From an uncultured Dehalococcoidia bacterium (GTDB lineage: Bacteria; Chloroflexota; Dehalococcoidia; Lucifugimonadales; JADFKI01): DNA of 64,000 bases. The notes beneath the pieces were generated by a model. It was given only the letters and a program-made list of their open reading frames with translations, did not search any database and was not told the DNA's origin. The DNA lies in assembly GCA_958295865.1 (NCBI GenBank), contig CATQHF010000002.1:248001-312000 (forward strand). Direction: 5' to 3'. The first letter of the stretch is position 1, and the number at the start of each line of letters is the position of its first letter. The translations under genes were made by a program, and so were the position numbers. This document shows, piece by piece, positions 16,652 to 25,489 of this stretch.

Positions 16652-17391
16652 GACGCGACCTTGCTTGCGGTTACGACATATACGGGGTCGGTGTAGCCGT
16701 TGGATGGCGGGGTGATGTTAAGCGCCCTGACTTGGCTCCAGTCGCCGGAGTTTTGGAAGTATGAGGCGATGAGTTGGGCGCGCCGTCTATCGTCGAGCGA
16801 CTGCCAGACGGCTACCGCCTTCGTAGGGAACATGCGGTTGGAGTATATGACATGGAACGCCGCGTCCGCTTTCAGGATGCGGCGAATCTCCCGGAATACG
16901 GCGATTGGCTCTGTCATGTACTGGATGGATACGGTTACGACGGCGGCATCCATGCTGCAATCGTCGAATGGGAGCGCGGGGTTGGCGTTGATGTCGTGTA
17001 TGACGCGGCTGTCGAGTTGCGGGTTTTCGTCTAGTTCGGTGATGTTCATGCCCAGCCCGATGAGCCGCCGCACGGGAAGGTCGGGCGGCAGGTGCGAACG
17101 CCAGCTAGACATCAGATCGAGTATGACGCCGTTTCTTGGCAGCGCCTCGCGGAAGTAGCTGCCGATGGCGGCGATTGCCGCATCGTCGATATGCACCACC
17201 AAGCGCGGCGCGGCGTAGAAGAGGCTGTCGTCGGCTTCGTCGTGGCGCTGAAACAGCTCGGGGGGATATAGGCTCTGACCGTCGGCGGATTGCAAAGGTG
17301 ATTTGTCCAGAGTTTTCAAGGGTGGCGGTTCGGCGGTTTCGTCAATAACAGGGTAGTCAGCAGGGAGTAGAGTAGCGACGATGGCGAGCAA
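16648..17391 (-). CDS. Class I SAM-dependent methyltransferase-like protein
   Basis: About 247 residues. The fold signature is seen as GVILDLMSSWRSHLP (motif I, modified), MNITELDENPQLDSRVIHDINANPALPF (motif II and post-I), DAAVVTVSIQYMTEPIAVFREIRRILKADAAFHVIYSNRMFP (motif III and beta-5). Similar proteins are annotated as methyltransferases of unknown substrate. Motif I lacks the usual GxGxG, which is common in this subgroup. The start is uncertain: TTG 17391 is the best fit that avoids running over the gene at 17381, but no clear ribosome-binding site is seen. Confidence 0.75.
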   Translation of the reverse strand: MLAIVATLLPADYPVIDETAEPPPLKTLDKSPLQSADGQSLYPPELFQRHDEADDSLFYAAPRLVVHIDDAAIAAIGSYFREALPRNGVILDLMSSWRSHLPPDLPVRRLIGLGMNITELDENPQLDSRVIHDINANPALPFDDCSMDAAVVTVSIQYMTEPIAVFREIRRILKADAAFHVIYSNRMFPTKAVAVWQSLDDRRRAQLIASYFQNSGDWSQVRALNITPPSNGYTDPVYVVTASKVAS

Positions 17392-17683
17392 ATGGGATCT
17401 GTCGGATGAAGAATGGGTTGAAGCCGCGGATGAGGCGCTGCGTTTCGTCGAGGACGCCGATGCGCGCGGGCTAATCCTGTATCGCTTCGAGGGGCAGTAT
17501 CTGCCCGCTCTGAGGAAGGCGCGCAATGCGGAGCAGGTGTGGCGGGCATGGAATGCCTTCTACCACTACCTCACCTTGCGGCAGACGAGGCGCAAGTTCT
17601 TCTCACTTTCGGATGAGGACGCCGGCAGGGTCATAGCCACCTTGACCGACGTCCTCGACTTGCCGCCATACTCAGGCGCTTAG
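17381..17683 (+). CDS. Hypothetical protein, 100 residues
   Basis: A small soluble protein (MASKWDLSDEEWVEAADEAL, later FFSLSDEDAGRVIATLTDVL) with no recognised domain. It is acidic and mostly helical, with no signal peptide or cysteine. GGGAG lies upstream. It starts almost back to back with the methyltransferase gene on the other strand, so the two may share a short divergent promoter region. Function unknown. Confidence 0.65.
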   Translation: MASKWDLSDEEWVEAADEALRFVEDADARGLILYRFEGQYLPALRKARNAEQVWRAWNAFYHYLTLRQTRRKFFSLSDEDAGRVIATLTDVLDLPPYSGA

Positions 17684-17728
17684 CGACATCGTAGCCCGCA
17701 AGACATGGCGGGCATAATAGACCGAGTT

Positions 17729-17962
17729 TTAGACGACGCTGGAGTTGGGGTTTCTGACCGCCAGCTCCTGCACGACATCGTCGCGGTCGGTGTCGGACGA
17801 CCAGGGCGTCGGGATGGTATTTGTGCCGAATAGCTTAATCAGCTGGCGGTCGGGTTCGCCATCCACAGAGTGCTCGGTGAGCCACTTGTCATCCTGCTGA
17901 ACGACCTTAATCTCGCGGTTCTCGCCTGTCCATCCAAAGCTTACTATCACGGGCGCATCCAT
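17729..17962 (-). CDS. Hypothetical protein, 77 residues
   Basis: A small protein starting MDAPVIVSFGWTGENREIKV, with a good GGAGG six bases before ATG 17962. It is predicted to be mixed beta strand with no membrane segment, cysteine or known motif. The strong ribosome-binding site is the main support for it being real. Confidence 0.55.
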   Translation of the reverse strand: MDAPVIVSFGWTGENREIKVVQQDDKWLTEHSVDGEPDRQLIKLFGTNTIPTPWSSDTDRDDVVQELAVRNPNSSVV

Positions 17963-18163
17963 CTGTAACCTCCATAATGTACGCGGCGCTTCAGTACGCC
18001 TGCGGTGTTAGATTTACATCATCTTCGGGCGGCGGCGGATTTCCCGACGCCTTGAAGATGATACTGGATTGACGCTTTTGATTTTAGAAAACTGAACGCC
18101 TGATAGTCAACATGCATGTGGCGGGAACGGGATGGATAGGATGCGAAAGCGGGGGTAATAGTA

Positions 18164-18194
18164 AATGCCGCTCACTTCAGCAGTGAGCGGCATT
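18164..18194 (-). terminator. Hairpin terminator after the zinc-ribbon gene
   Basis: AATGCCGCTCACT (18164-18176) is the exact complement of 18182-18194, with the 5-base loop TCAGC. The 13-bp stem starts about 22 bases past the stop codon at 18217. On the minus strand the run after it is only moderately T-rich (TTACTATTACC), so factor-independent strength is uncertain. Confidence 0.7.
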
Positions 18195-18216
18195 CAGTTA
18201 GGGTGAACGAAGTTGG

Positions 18217-18543
18217 CTAGCGGGGTGTGCCGGAGCGGAAGCAGTCGTAGCAGTACACCGGGCGAGCGCCGGTGGGCCTGAATGGGACTTCGTCCTCTTT
18301 GCCGCACTGCGCGCAGGTGATGGCGTAGGTCTGGCGCGAGCCGCCGCCGAAGCCACCGCCGCCCATTCCGCCACCGCCGCCGCCGCCTCGGTTATACGAG
18401 GAGCGGCGCGCTCGGCGGCAGTCCAAGCAGCGCTTAGGCTCGTTGGTGTAGCCCTTTTCCGCGTGATACTGCTGGTCGTCGATCGTGAATATGAAGTCCG
18501 TGCTGCAATCCGTGCATACTAGCGTCCTGTCCTGATAGACCAC
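18217..18543 (-). CDS. Zinc-ribbon protein with CxxC-x17-CxxC motif
   Basis: A 108-residue protein with two zinc ribbons. The first is LVCTDCSTDFIFT...RCLDCRRARR, the zf-trcl type. The second is CAQC-x17-CYDC, the exact CxxC-x17-CxxC motif of TIGR04272. They are joined by a Gly-rich linker (SSYNRGGGGGGGMGGGGFGG). GTG 18543 is chosen because AAAGGAG lies about 6 bases upstream and the protein then starts at the conserved VYQDRTLVC; an ATG at 18591 is further away. Such proteins are common in Chloroflexota; a nucleic-acid-binding role is assumed, not shown. Confidence 0.85.
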   Translation of the reverse strand: MVYQDRTLVCTDCSTDFIFTIDDQQYHAEKGYTNEPKRCLDCRRARRSSYNRGGGGGGGMGGGGFGGGSRQTYAITCAQCGKEDEVPFRPTGARPVYCYDCFRSGTPR

Positions 18544-18784
18544 TGGTGTCTCCTTTGATATGAGAAAATATCGTTGCCTTCTGAATATCACCAGGGTATC
18601 CGTAAATCAATTTAGGAATCGCCAGGCACTATTTCTTGAACAACCTAGATGATTGTACCATAGGCGATATACGCAATCAATGGATTGAGTCTCAAAAATG
18701 ACGGGCAGATTTCATCGACGGGTATGGCATGGGCGAGTATGGCTGTTGACCTTGTGGATGGGCGCTGGTAAGTTTAGGCACGCA

Positions 18785-20143
18785 ATGATAGTCAGAGGGA
18801 TGGCAACAGGTAGCGAATCGTTTGCGGCGCGGCGCGTGGCAGTGCTGGGCGCGGGCACGATGGGCGCGCAGATTGCGGCGCTTCTAGCGGAGCGCGGCAT
18901 CGACTGCGACTTGCTGGACCTGAATACAAGGCTCGTCGAGGACGCCAAGCGGCGCTTGCTCACGATGCGGCCGAGGGTGGTGGATGACGCCGCCGCGCTC
19001 GCGCGGATACGGGCAGGCTCGTTCGATGACGACATGCACAGGCTGGCGGATGCGGACTGGATAATCGAGGCGGTGGTAGAGCGCGCGCAGCCCAAGCTGG
19101 AGTTGTGGGCGAGGGCATCGGCGCACGCAAGCGATGATGCCATGCTGAGCACGAACACATCGGGGATACCCATCGCGCAGATTGCGGAGGCGCTGCCGCC
19201 GGGTATGCGCGGGCGGTTTCTTGGGACGCACTTCTTCAATCCGCCGCGCTACCTGCGCCTGCTGGAGCTCATCCCCACCGACGATACCACAGACGGCACG
19301 ATTGCGAAGATTCGCGGCTTCGCGGAGCGCGCGCTTGGCAAGGGCGTTGTGCTGGCGAATGATGTGCCGGGCTTCATTACGAACCGCATCGGCTGCTTCT
19401 ACTTCTTGGCGGCGATGCGGGCGGCGGATGAGTTCGGGTTGACGCCCGATGAAGCCGACGCCCTATCGGGGCCGCTGATGGGGCGGTCGAATAGCGCGAC
19501 CTATCGCACGATAGACCTCGTTGGCGTGGACATCCTGCTTGATATATGCGACAACACGCGCGCGGCAATCGGTTCTCCTACGGAGCGGCAGGCGTTTGAG
19601 CCGCCCGAATATCTGCGGGAGATGCGGCGCAGGGGCTGGCTTGGCGGCAAGGCGGGTCAGGGCTTTTACAAGCGCGAGCGGCATGATGGCGTATCGCGCA
19701 TTCTCGCGCTGAACCCTCATGATATGCGGTATGGGGAGCGTGAGAAGGCTCGCGGGATACTGCCAAGCGCTCTGGGAGCAATCGATGATACGGGACAGAG
19801 GTTGAGGGCGCTGGTGGCGTCGCAGGATTTGGGGGGGCGCTTCGCATGGCGCGCGCTGTCGCATCTGCTCGCCTTTTCCGCGTGGAAGGCGGGCGAGGTC
19901 GCCGATGACATCGTGAGCATCGACCGCGCGATGCGCTGGGGGTTTAACTGGGAGCTTGGGCCGTTCGAGACTTGGGACGCGCTCGGGCTTGCCGCGACGC
20001 TGCAACGCATGGATTCTGACGGGATCGCGCTGCCCGAATGGGTTCGCAGGCTCGCGGTCAACGGGGCGCGCTTCTATCGCCGTGAGGATGGGCGGACGAT
20101 GCAGGCTACGCTCGATGGCGACTATATCCCGGTCTGCGGCTGA
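18785..20143 (+). CDS. 3-hydroxyacyl-CoA dehydrogenase
   Basis: NAD-dependent oxidation of 3-hydroxyacyl-CoA in beta-oxidation. The Rossmann motif is VAVLGAGTMGAQIAALLAERG, the catalytic His is in GTHFFNPPRYLRLLELI, and the repeated C-terminal domain is present twice (DVPGFITNRIG; WKAGEVADDIVSIDRAMRWGFNWELGPFE). At 452 residues it has the N-terminal part of FadN/FadB-type proteins but no fused enoyl-CoA hydratase domain; a separate hydratase-like gene lies at 22670. Start ATG 18785 is a best guess (ATG 18800 also possible, weak ribosome-binding sites). A methyltransferase follows 15 bases downstream. Confidence 0.9.
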   Translation: MIVRGMATGSESFAARRVAVLGAGTMGAQIAALLAERGIDCDLLDLNTRLVEDAKRRLLTMRPRVVDDAAALARIRAGSFDDDMHRLADADWIIEAVVERAQPKLELWARASAHASDDAMLSTNTSGIPIAQIAEALPPGMRGRFLGTHFFNPPRYLRLLELIPTDDTTDGTIAKIRGFAERALGKGVVLANDVPGFITNRIGCFYFLAAMRAADEFGLTPDEADALSGPLMGRSNSATYRTIDLVGVDILLDICDNTRAAIGSPTERQAFEPPEYLREMRRRGWLGGKAGQGFYKRERHDGVSRILALNPHDMRYGEREKARGILPSALGAIDDTGQRLRALVASQDLGGRFAWRALSHLLAFSAWKAGEVADDIVSIDRAMRWGFNWELGPFETWDALGLAATLQRMDSDGIALPEWVRRLAVNGARFYRREDGRTMQATLDGDYIPVCG

Positions 20144-20158
20144 GGCGCGCAGCCTGAC

Positions 20159-20818
20159 ATGCTCACCACGAACGACCGAAACTGCCCGCTATGCGCCGCC
20201 GGTGACGCCGCGCCGCTTCACAAGGGCGGCAAGGCGTCGGGGTTTCGGGACTTCCTGCATTGCGGCGAGTGCGACTTGGCGTTTGTGCCGCGCGCGCAGC
20301 AGCTCGACGAGGCAGGGCAGAAGGCGCGCTACTTGGAGCACAACAACGATGTGGACGATCCGGCGTACAGGGAGTTTTTGGGACGGCTGTACTTCGCGCT
20401 GAAGCCGCATTTGAAACTTGGTTCGCTTGGGCTTGATTATGGCGCGGGCCCCGGGCCTGCCTTGCAGCGTATGATGCTGGAAGACGGCTTTGAGGCGCGC
20501 ATCTACGACATATACTTTCATCCGGATGTGTCCGTGCTGGCGGACAGCTACGATTTCATCACTTGCACCGAGACCGCCGAGCATTTCGCCGATCCGATGG
20601 GCGAGTTCGCCGCGTTGGACGGGCTCTTGGCGCGCGGCGGCTGGATAGGCGTGATGACCGGGATGCTGAAGAGCTGGGATGATTTCGGGTCGTGGCACTA
20701 TCATCGGGATCCGACGCATATCAACTTTTACAGCCATGCGACTATGCTGTGGATTGCGGCGCGGTTTGGGTGGGATGCATGCTTTCCAAGTCAGAATGTC
20801 GTGCTGTTTCAGAAATGA
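20159..20818 (+). CDS. SAM-dependent methyltransferase with N-terminal zinc-binding motif
   Basis: A 219-residue protein. The N-terminus has CPLC...LHCGECDLAFVP, a zinc-ribbon-like start common in methyltransferases of the Methyltransf_23 group. Motif I is LGLDYGAGPGPALQRML-like (YGAGPG), followed by YDFITCTETAEHFADP and a beta-5 strand GGWIGVMTGML. HYHRDPTHINFYS is typical of this group. Substrate unknown. It probably forms an operon with the preceding dehydrogenase. Confidence 0.85.
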   Translation: MLTTNDRNCPLCAAGDAAPLHKGGKASGFRDFLHCGECDLAFVPRAQQLDEAGQKARYLEHNNDVDDPAYREFLGRLYFALKPHLKLGSLGLDYGAGPGPALQRMMLEDGFEARIYDIYFHPDVSVLADSYDFITCTETAEHFADPMGEFAALDGLLARGGWIGVMTGMLKSWDDFGSWHYHRDPTHINFYSHATMLWIAARFGWDACFPSQNVVLFQK

Positions 20819-20828
20819 TTGCTTGTTG

Positions 20829-20929
20829 TGAGAAAATTGCATTAGTACAGTTTAGCCGTCGATGGGCAAGCATTTTCACCCCCATCCTAACCTTCCCCCA
20901 AAGGGGGAAGGGACTAATGCAATCTTCTT
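20829..20929. repeat. Family B MITE-like element, copy 1
   Basis: About 101 bp with ends TGAGAAAATTGCATTAGT and, inverted, ACTAATGCAATCTTC. It is flanked by the 6-bp direct repeat TTGTTG (20823-20828 and 20930-20935), a target-site duplication. The interior has CCTTCCCCCAAAGGGGGAAGG, able to form a hairpin. It is in the opposite orientation to the other three copies (59859-59976, 61895-62027, 62989-63091). Confidence 0.85.
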
Positions 20930-21014
20930 TTGTTGCGGGCGCTCGTTGATATGGCGGGTGTGTTCGGCTATACTCGCTTCAATGGACGGGACTACTGAAT
21001 TAAGGAGGGCAGGC

Positions 21015-21479
21015 ATGGTAAAGCCAAGGCAGTTAGGTCATCTGGTGCTGCGCGTGAGGGACTTGGAGGCGTCCGAGAAGTGGTACTCGGATGTGCTGGG
21101 GCTGCACACGACTAACAAGCGTCCCGGCAGCATGATATTCATGAGCGCGCGGGATGACTCGTCGCATGAGCTGGCGCTGGTGAGCGTGGGCGCGGACGCC
21201 CCGGGTCCTGAGAATTCGCGCGTCGGGCTGTTCCACTTCGCTTGGGAGATGGATTCGTTCGAGGACTTGCAGGCTCTGTATGAGCACATGAAGGCGAACG
21301 ATGTGGAGATTGGCGGCATCGGCGACCATGGCGTGTCGCTGGGCGTGTATCTGTTCGACCCGGACGGCAACGAAATAGAGGTCTATCACGAGTTGCCGCA
21401 GGATGAATGGGAAGTCGCCGGCGACCTGTTCAAGGGCGAGTATCCGCGCAAGCTGGAAGCCGAAGCGGTTACGGCGTAG
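21015..21479 (+). CDS. VOC-family (glyoxalase/dioxygenase-fold) protein
   Basis: A 154-residue vicinal-oxygen-chelate protein similar to catechol 2,3-dioxygenase-type enzymes. The two beta-alpha-beta-beta-beta units start at QLGHLVLRVRDLEASEKWY and RVGLFHFAWEMDSF. The metal ligands are probably the His of GHLVL, the His of LFHFAW and the Glu of NEIEVYHE. AAGGAGGG precedes ATG 21015. The frame extends back to 20862 only through the family B element. Substrate unknown. Confidence 0.88.
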   Translation: MVKPRQLGHLVLRVRDLEASEKWYSDVLGLHTTNKRPGSMIFMSARDDSSHELALVSVGADAPGPENSRVGLFHFAWEMDSFEDLQALYEHMKANDVEIGGIGDHGVSLGVYLFDPDGNEIEVYHELPQDEWEVAGDLFKGEYPRKLEAEAVTA

Positions 21480-21505
21480 TCGCCGGCGCAAGTTGCGGGC
21501 GGCGG

Positions 21506-22534
21506 CTAGTCGTCGCGGAAGTGGTCCCAGCCGCCGGATGCTATGTCAAGCGGCTCGTTCCGCGCGTCCAGGACGGTTACGCCCGGTTCGCCCGCAAGGA
21601 TTTCGCCGATGACAGTTATCGGGGTATCGGTGGCTTGCGCCGCCTTATGCATGACTTCGGGCGGCGCGGTGAATAGCAGTTCGTAGTCTTCGCCGCCGCC
21701 GAGCGCGAGGGTCAGCCAGTCTGCGGGGAATGCCGCTTTCAGGCGGGCATCGACGGGTAAGCTTGGCGTGTGTATTTGGGCATGCACACCGCTGGCGCGA
21801 CAGAGCTTGCCCAAGTCGTCCACCAGTCCGTCGCTGATGTCCATCGCGCAGCGAACGCCTTGCCGTGCGAGTGATACGCCCGCCTGAACGCGAGGCATTG
21901 GGCGGTTGTGGGCGCGCTTCAGGTGCGCGGCGGCAGTATCGGCGTGAGCGTCCGCGCCGGATAGCAGCAGCCTCAGCCCGCCGCCGGATGAGCCTAGATG
22001 TCCGGTTACGGCTATCAGGTCGCCGGGCGTTGCGTCGTCTCGCAGCAGCAATGGGTTTGATGAGCCGGAGGTTGCCGCGCCCTCTAATGCGACGGATATG
22101 AAGAAGACGGGGGATTTCACGATGTCCCCGCCCACTATCGCGCCGCCGCACTCGGCGGTGAGTTCCATCATGCCCTTGTACAGCTCTTCCAAGCCGATGA
22201 CGGAGAGGTCGGGGCGCAGTCCCAGCGTGACGGTCGCCCAGGTTGGGACGCAGCCCATGGCGGCTATGTCGCTGATGTTGGTTGCGAGGCACTTCCAGCC
22301 CAAATCGCGCCAGTTCGTGTAGCGCAAGTCAAAGTGTACGCGCTCGACCATAGTGTCGGTGGTGAGTACGCGCGTGCCTGATGGCGCATGCCAAGCGGCA
22401 GCGTCGTCACCGATGGCGCGCAGCATACGGAAGCCGCGCTCGCCAATCTGCGCGATGCGCCGCTCGTTGGCGGTTGCGATGACGGCGGCAAGCCTGTCTA
22501 TAAGCTCGAATTCGCCTAAGTCTCTTACCAGCAT
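21506..22534 (-). CDS. thiL: Thiamine-monophosphate kinase
   Basis: Phosphorylates thiamine phosphate to thiamine pyrophosphate, the last step of the pathway. The 342-residue protein has the family start LVRDLGEFELIDRLA, the nucleotide-binding GDDAA, LTTDTMVERVHFDL, KCLATNISDIAAMGCVP and the metal-binding GGDIVKS. It belongs to the same superfamily (PurM/SelD fold) as the SelD earlier in the window. It converges on the VOC gene and diverges from the hydratase at 22670. Confidence 0.93.
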   Translation of the reverse strand: MLVRDLGEFELIDRLAAVIATANERRIAQIGERGFRMLRAIGDDAAAWHAPSGTRVLTTDTMVERVHFDLRYTNWRDLGWKCLATNISDIAAMGCVPTWATVTLGLRPDLSVIGLEELYKGMMELTAECGGAIVGGDIVKSPVFFISVALEGAATSGSSNPLLLRDDATPGDLIAVTGHLGSSGGGLRLLLSGADAHADTAAAHLKRAHNRPMPRVQAGVSLARQGVRCAMDISDGLVDDLGKLCRASGVHAQIHTPSLPVDARLKAAFPADWLTLALGGGEDYELLFTAPPEVMHKAAQATDTPITVIGEILAGEPGVTVLDARNEPLDIASGGWDHFRDD

Positions 22535-22669
22535 AGCGAAGGCATTGTATCAGTTTGCCGGTTTCTTGGGCGGTTAGTTTTGAGTGAATTGGCATGGATG
22601 GACATGATAGACGGGATGGAATTAGGATAGTCGAAGGCTTGGTTCTAAGCATAATCAGGAGGTGACTCG

Positions 22670-23458
22670 GTGGGATTCACGGATGTTATCTATGGCAAGA
22701 GCGACGGGGTGGCGCGGATTACGATAAACCGGCCGGAGGTGTATAACGCGCTGCGGGGCAAGACGACGGATGAGATGGTGGTCGCGCTGCAAGACGCGCG
22801 GGATGATGACAGCATTCGGGTCGTGGTGATTGCGGGCGCGGGGCCGAACGCCTTCTGCTCGGGGCGCGACCAGTCGGAAGACCGCTCCAGCCCGGAGTAT
22901 AGCGGCACGAGCGAAGAGGATTTCATGGGCAACATTCGGCGGATGCCTAAGCCGGTCATCGCGGAGGTGGACGGGTTCGCCATCGGCTCGGGGAACATAT
23001 TGGCGTATATGTGCGACTTTACGGTTGCGTCTGAGCGTTCAACTTTCGGTCAGACGGGGCCGCGCGTGGGCAGCCCGGCGGCGGGGTTTGGAGTGGGGTA
23101 TCTGTCAAGCGTGGTGGGACAGAAGCGGGCGCGTGAGATATGGATGCTGACGCAGCAGTACAGCGGGCAGCAGGCTTATGAGTTCGGGCTGGTGAACTCC
23201 GTTGTGCCGCACGAGCAGCTTGGCGCGGAGGTCGAGCGATATTGCGCGCTGATAAAGAACAACAGCCCGGTGATCTTGCAGCTCCAAAAGATTACCTTCA
23301 ATGAGATGACGCAGTACGCCGAGGGGATACCCAACCCGACGGAGCGGTATGCGCCGGACTACATCAAGTCTGAGGAAGCGGAGGAGCGGCGGCTGTCGTT
23401 CATCGAGCGCCGCCCGATAGATACTTCCAAGAACCTGCCGTTGGTCAATACCGACTGA
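22670..23458 (+). CDS. Enoyl-CoA hydratase/isomerase-family protein, MenB/BadI-like
   Basis: A 262-residue crotonase-fold enzyme. The oxyanion hole is formed by GPNAFCSGRDQ and AEVDGFAIGSGN. The stretch FGQTGPRVGSPAAGFGVGYLSSVVG followed by KRAREIWMLTQQYSGQQAYEFGLVNSVV is closer to naphthoyl-CoA synthase (MenB) and 2-ketocyclohexanecarboxyl-CoA hydrolase (BadI) than to ordinary hydratases. GTG 22670 has an excellent AGGAGG seven to eight bases upstream. No other menaquinone or benzoate genes are nearby, so the reaction is left open. Confidence 0.88.
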   Translation: MGFTDVIYGKSDGVARITINRPEVYNALRGKTTDEMVVALQDARDDDSIRVVVIAGAGPNAFCSGRDQSEDRSSPEYSGTSEEDFMGNIRRMPKPVIAEVDGFAIGSGNILAYMCDFTVASERSTFGQTGPRVGSPAAGFGVGYLSSVVGQKRAREIWMLTQQYSGQQAYEFGLVNSVVPHEQLGAEVERYCALIKNNSPVILQLQKITFNEMTQYAEGIPNPTERYAPDYIKSEEAEERRLSFIERRPIDTSKNLPLVNTD

Positions 23459-23498
23459 CGGAGGCTAACGGGGCTAACATGATGGGAGGAAAGTTACT

Positions 23499-23924
23499 AT
23501 GAGCAGCAATTCCGGTGTCAATGCTACGGTGAGGCTGCCGTTTCCGGCGGCGGGCGTGTCGTTCAATATCAGGGTGGCGTCGCCCGACATCGAGGGGCCG
23601 TCCACTTTCACCTTGACCGCGCATAGATGGGCGTCGGGCGAAGATGCGCCGTCCACTTCCGCGATTGGCGCGACCACGGATGAGTATGGACAGGATGCCC
23701 TGCCCTTCAGCGTAGATGCGTCGCCTTGCCTCGCGGACTGGGTGCGGGGATATACGCGGTGGCTGGTGCGCGCGGGCGTGAGGGCGACTCATGACTCTTA
23801 TGGCATAACGGGCGCTTTCGCCGAGTCTATGACGGCTGAGCAGGCGCTTCTGGGCTTGAGGAGCGCGTGCGACATGATTAGGCAGAGGTTCGAGCTGTAT
23901 GAGGAGAGCGTTGTGGTCAACTAG
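23499..23924 (+). CDS. Hypothetical protein, 141 residues
   Basis: A soluble protein with no recognised domain. The first half is probably beta sandwich (VRLPFPAAGVSFNIRVAS), the second helical (MTAEQALLGLRSACDMIRQRF). GGGAGGAAA lies before ATG 23499 and the gene follows the hydratase by 40 bases, so co-transcription is likely. Its stop codon TAG (23922-23924) is made from the TA target and first G of a family A element, so the last few residues may differ from those of related strains without the insertion. Confidence 0.65.
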   Translation: MSSNSGVNATVRLPFPAAGVSFNIRVASPDIEGPSTFTLTAHRWASGEDAPSTSAIGATTDEYGQDALPFSVDASPCLADWVRGYTRWLVRAGVRATHDSYGITGAFAESMTAEQALLGLRSACDMIRQRFELYEESVVVN

Positions 23925-24105
23925 GTTGTGCGGACACTTGCGCCATTTACGCCCGCTCACCCGTCATTCCCGTGAAAACGGGAATCCAGAATCTCAGAAT
24001 GTAGGTGTTTTCGCATACTCTAGGCTATCTCAAAGCGCTGGATTCCTGCCCCTGCTTCCGCAGGGGTGACTTTCTTTCGCAGGAATGACGGGATGAAAAG
24101 TCAGA
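23924..24105. repeat. Family A MITE-like element, copy 3
   Basis: TA 23922-23923 is followed by GGTTGTGCGGACA, then CATTCCCGTGAAAACGGGAATCC, TACTCTAGGCTATCTCAAAGCG and the TTCCTGCCCCTGCTTCCGCAGG palindrome. The right terminus is degraded (only GATGAAAAGTCAG is recognisable), so its end is approximate. It fills the gap between the hypothetical gene and nhaA. Confidence 0.7.
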
Positions 24106-24121
24106 GGGGCAAGGGGTTTGC

Positions 24122-25489
24122 TTAGGCTCGTCTTAGCAGCAGGTAGCCGGCGCCGCCGGTTAGCAGCGAGGCGATGAGTATGCCCGTCTTTGCCTGCACC
24201 ACGAGGTCGGGTTCGGTGAATGCTAGGCCGGTTATGAATATGGACATCGTGAAGCCTATGCCGCCCAGCAGCGCAGCGCCGGTGATATGCACCCATCCGA
24301 TGCGTCTTGGCAAGGACGCTATGCCGCTTTTCACCGCAATCCATGCGAAAAGGACTACGCCGAGCGGCTTGCCAATGCTAAGTCCGATTATTATGCCCAA
24401 GGCGACGGGTGAGCCGAGCGCGCCGACGAAGCCCGCGCTCAGAGGGACGCCCGCGTTCGACAGGGCGAATATGGGCATGATGAAGAACGCAACCCAGGGG
24501 TGCAGGAAGTGTTCCAGTCGCTGCAAGGGGGATTCAACCTCTTTGGATGCGATCTCTAGCTCCTTGATCGCGGCGCGCTGCGTCGAGGTGGTCAGCGCCA
24601 GAGCGCCGCGTCTTGCGCCATCATTGCCCTCGCGCGCGAATATGTCCATGAGCGCCCTGCCCTGCGCGACGAACTGCTCAGGATTGATTCGCACACGCAG
24701 CGGTATCGTCATGGCGATGAGGACGCCGGACACGGTGGTGTGAATGCCGGAGCCGAAGAACGACACCCAGATGACGATGCTGACCAAAAAATAGACGAGG
24801 ACATTGCGGACGCCAAGCCTGTTCAGCGCTATCAGCAGGGCGAGCAGAGCCAGCCCGACGCCCAGATTCGTCCAGTTGATGGTTTCGGTGAAGAAGATGG
24901 CGATGACGATTATCGCGCCGATGTCGTCCACGATTGCGAACGCCGTGAGGAAGACCTTCAGTGAGAGCGGGGCGCGCGTGCCTAGAAGGGCGAGCACGCC
25001 GAGCGAGAAGGCGATGTCGGTTGACATGGGGATGCCCCAGCCGCGCGCCGCCTCGCCTTCGGTGTTGAGCAGCAAGTACATCGTCGCGGGGACAATCATG
25101 CCGCCGAGCGCGGCGAATATGGGGAGCGTCGCCTGACGCAGGGACGCGAGTTCGCCGAGAAACAGCGAGCGCTTTATCTCCAGCCCGACGACGAAGAAGA
25201 ACACCGCCATCAGCGCGTCGTTTATCCAGAAATGCAGGGACTTGTCTATGAGGAACCCGGGAATACCGATGAACAGATGGGTCTCCCAGACCCGTTCAAA
25301 GGCGTGGTTGAGCGGCGAGTTGGCGAGGACGAGCGCCAACACCGCCGCAAGCAGCAACACGATGCCGCCTGCCGCCTCCGCGTGAATGAAGCGATGGACC
25401 GGCCTCAGAAGCCGATCCCTGGGCGGGGCGTGATGTTGGCGCAGGCGGGAGATTATATTCTGCATACTAGGGTGATGCTTCAGCCGCAT
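24122..25489 (-). CDS. nhaA: Na+/H+ antiporter NhaA
   Basis: Inner-membrane sodium/proton exchanger of about 12 helices, 455 residues. The signature residues are present: MSTDIAFSLG with Asp158 and AFAIVDDIGAI with Asp188-Asp189, the ion-binding aspartates. An extended cytoplasmic loop (ARRGALALTTSTQRAAIKELE) makes it longer than E. coli NhaA, as in many non-proteobacterial homologues. The start ATG 25489 overlaps the stop codon of the upstream adaptor gene as TGATG, which suggests translational coupling and places this transporter at the end of the signalling operon. An internal ATG at 25465 is an alternative. Confidence 0.93.
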   Translation of the reverse strand: MRLKHHPSMQNIISRLRQHHAPPRDRLLRPVHRFIHAEAAGGIVLLLAAVLALVLANSPLNHAFERVWETHLFIGIPGFLIDKSLHFWINDALMAVFFFVVGLEIKRSLFLGELASLRQATLPIFAALGGMIVPATMYLLLNTEGEAARGWGIPMSTDIAFSLGVLALLGTRAPLSLKVFLTAFAIVDDIGAIIVIAIFFTETINWTNLGVGLALLALLIALNRLGVRNVLVYFLVSIVIWVSFFGSGIHTTVSGVLIAMTIPLRVRINPEQFVAQGRALMDIFAREGNDGARRGALALTTSTQRAAIKELEIASKEVESPLQRLEHFLHPWVAFFIMPIFALSNAGVPLSAGFVGALGSPVALGIIIGLSIGKPLGVVLFAWIAVKSGIASLPRRIGWVHITGAALLGGIGFTMSIFITGLAFTEPDLVVQAKTGILIASLLTGGAGYLLLRRA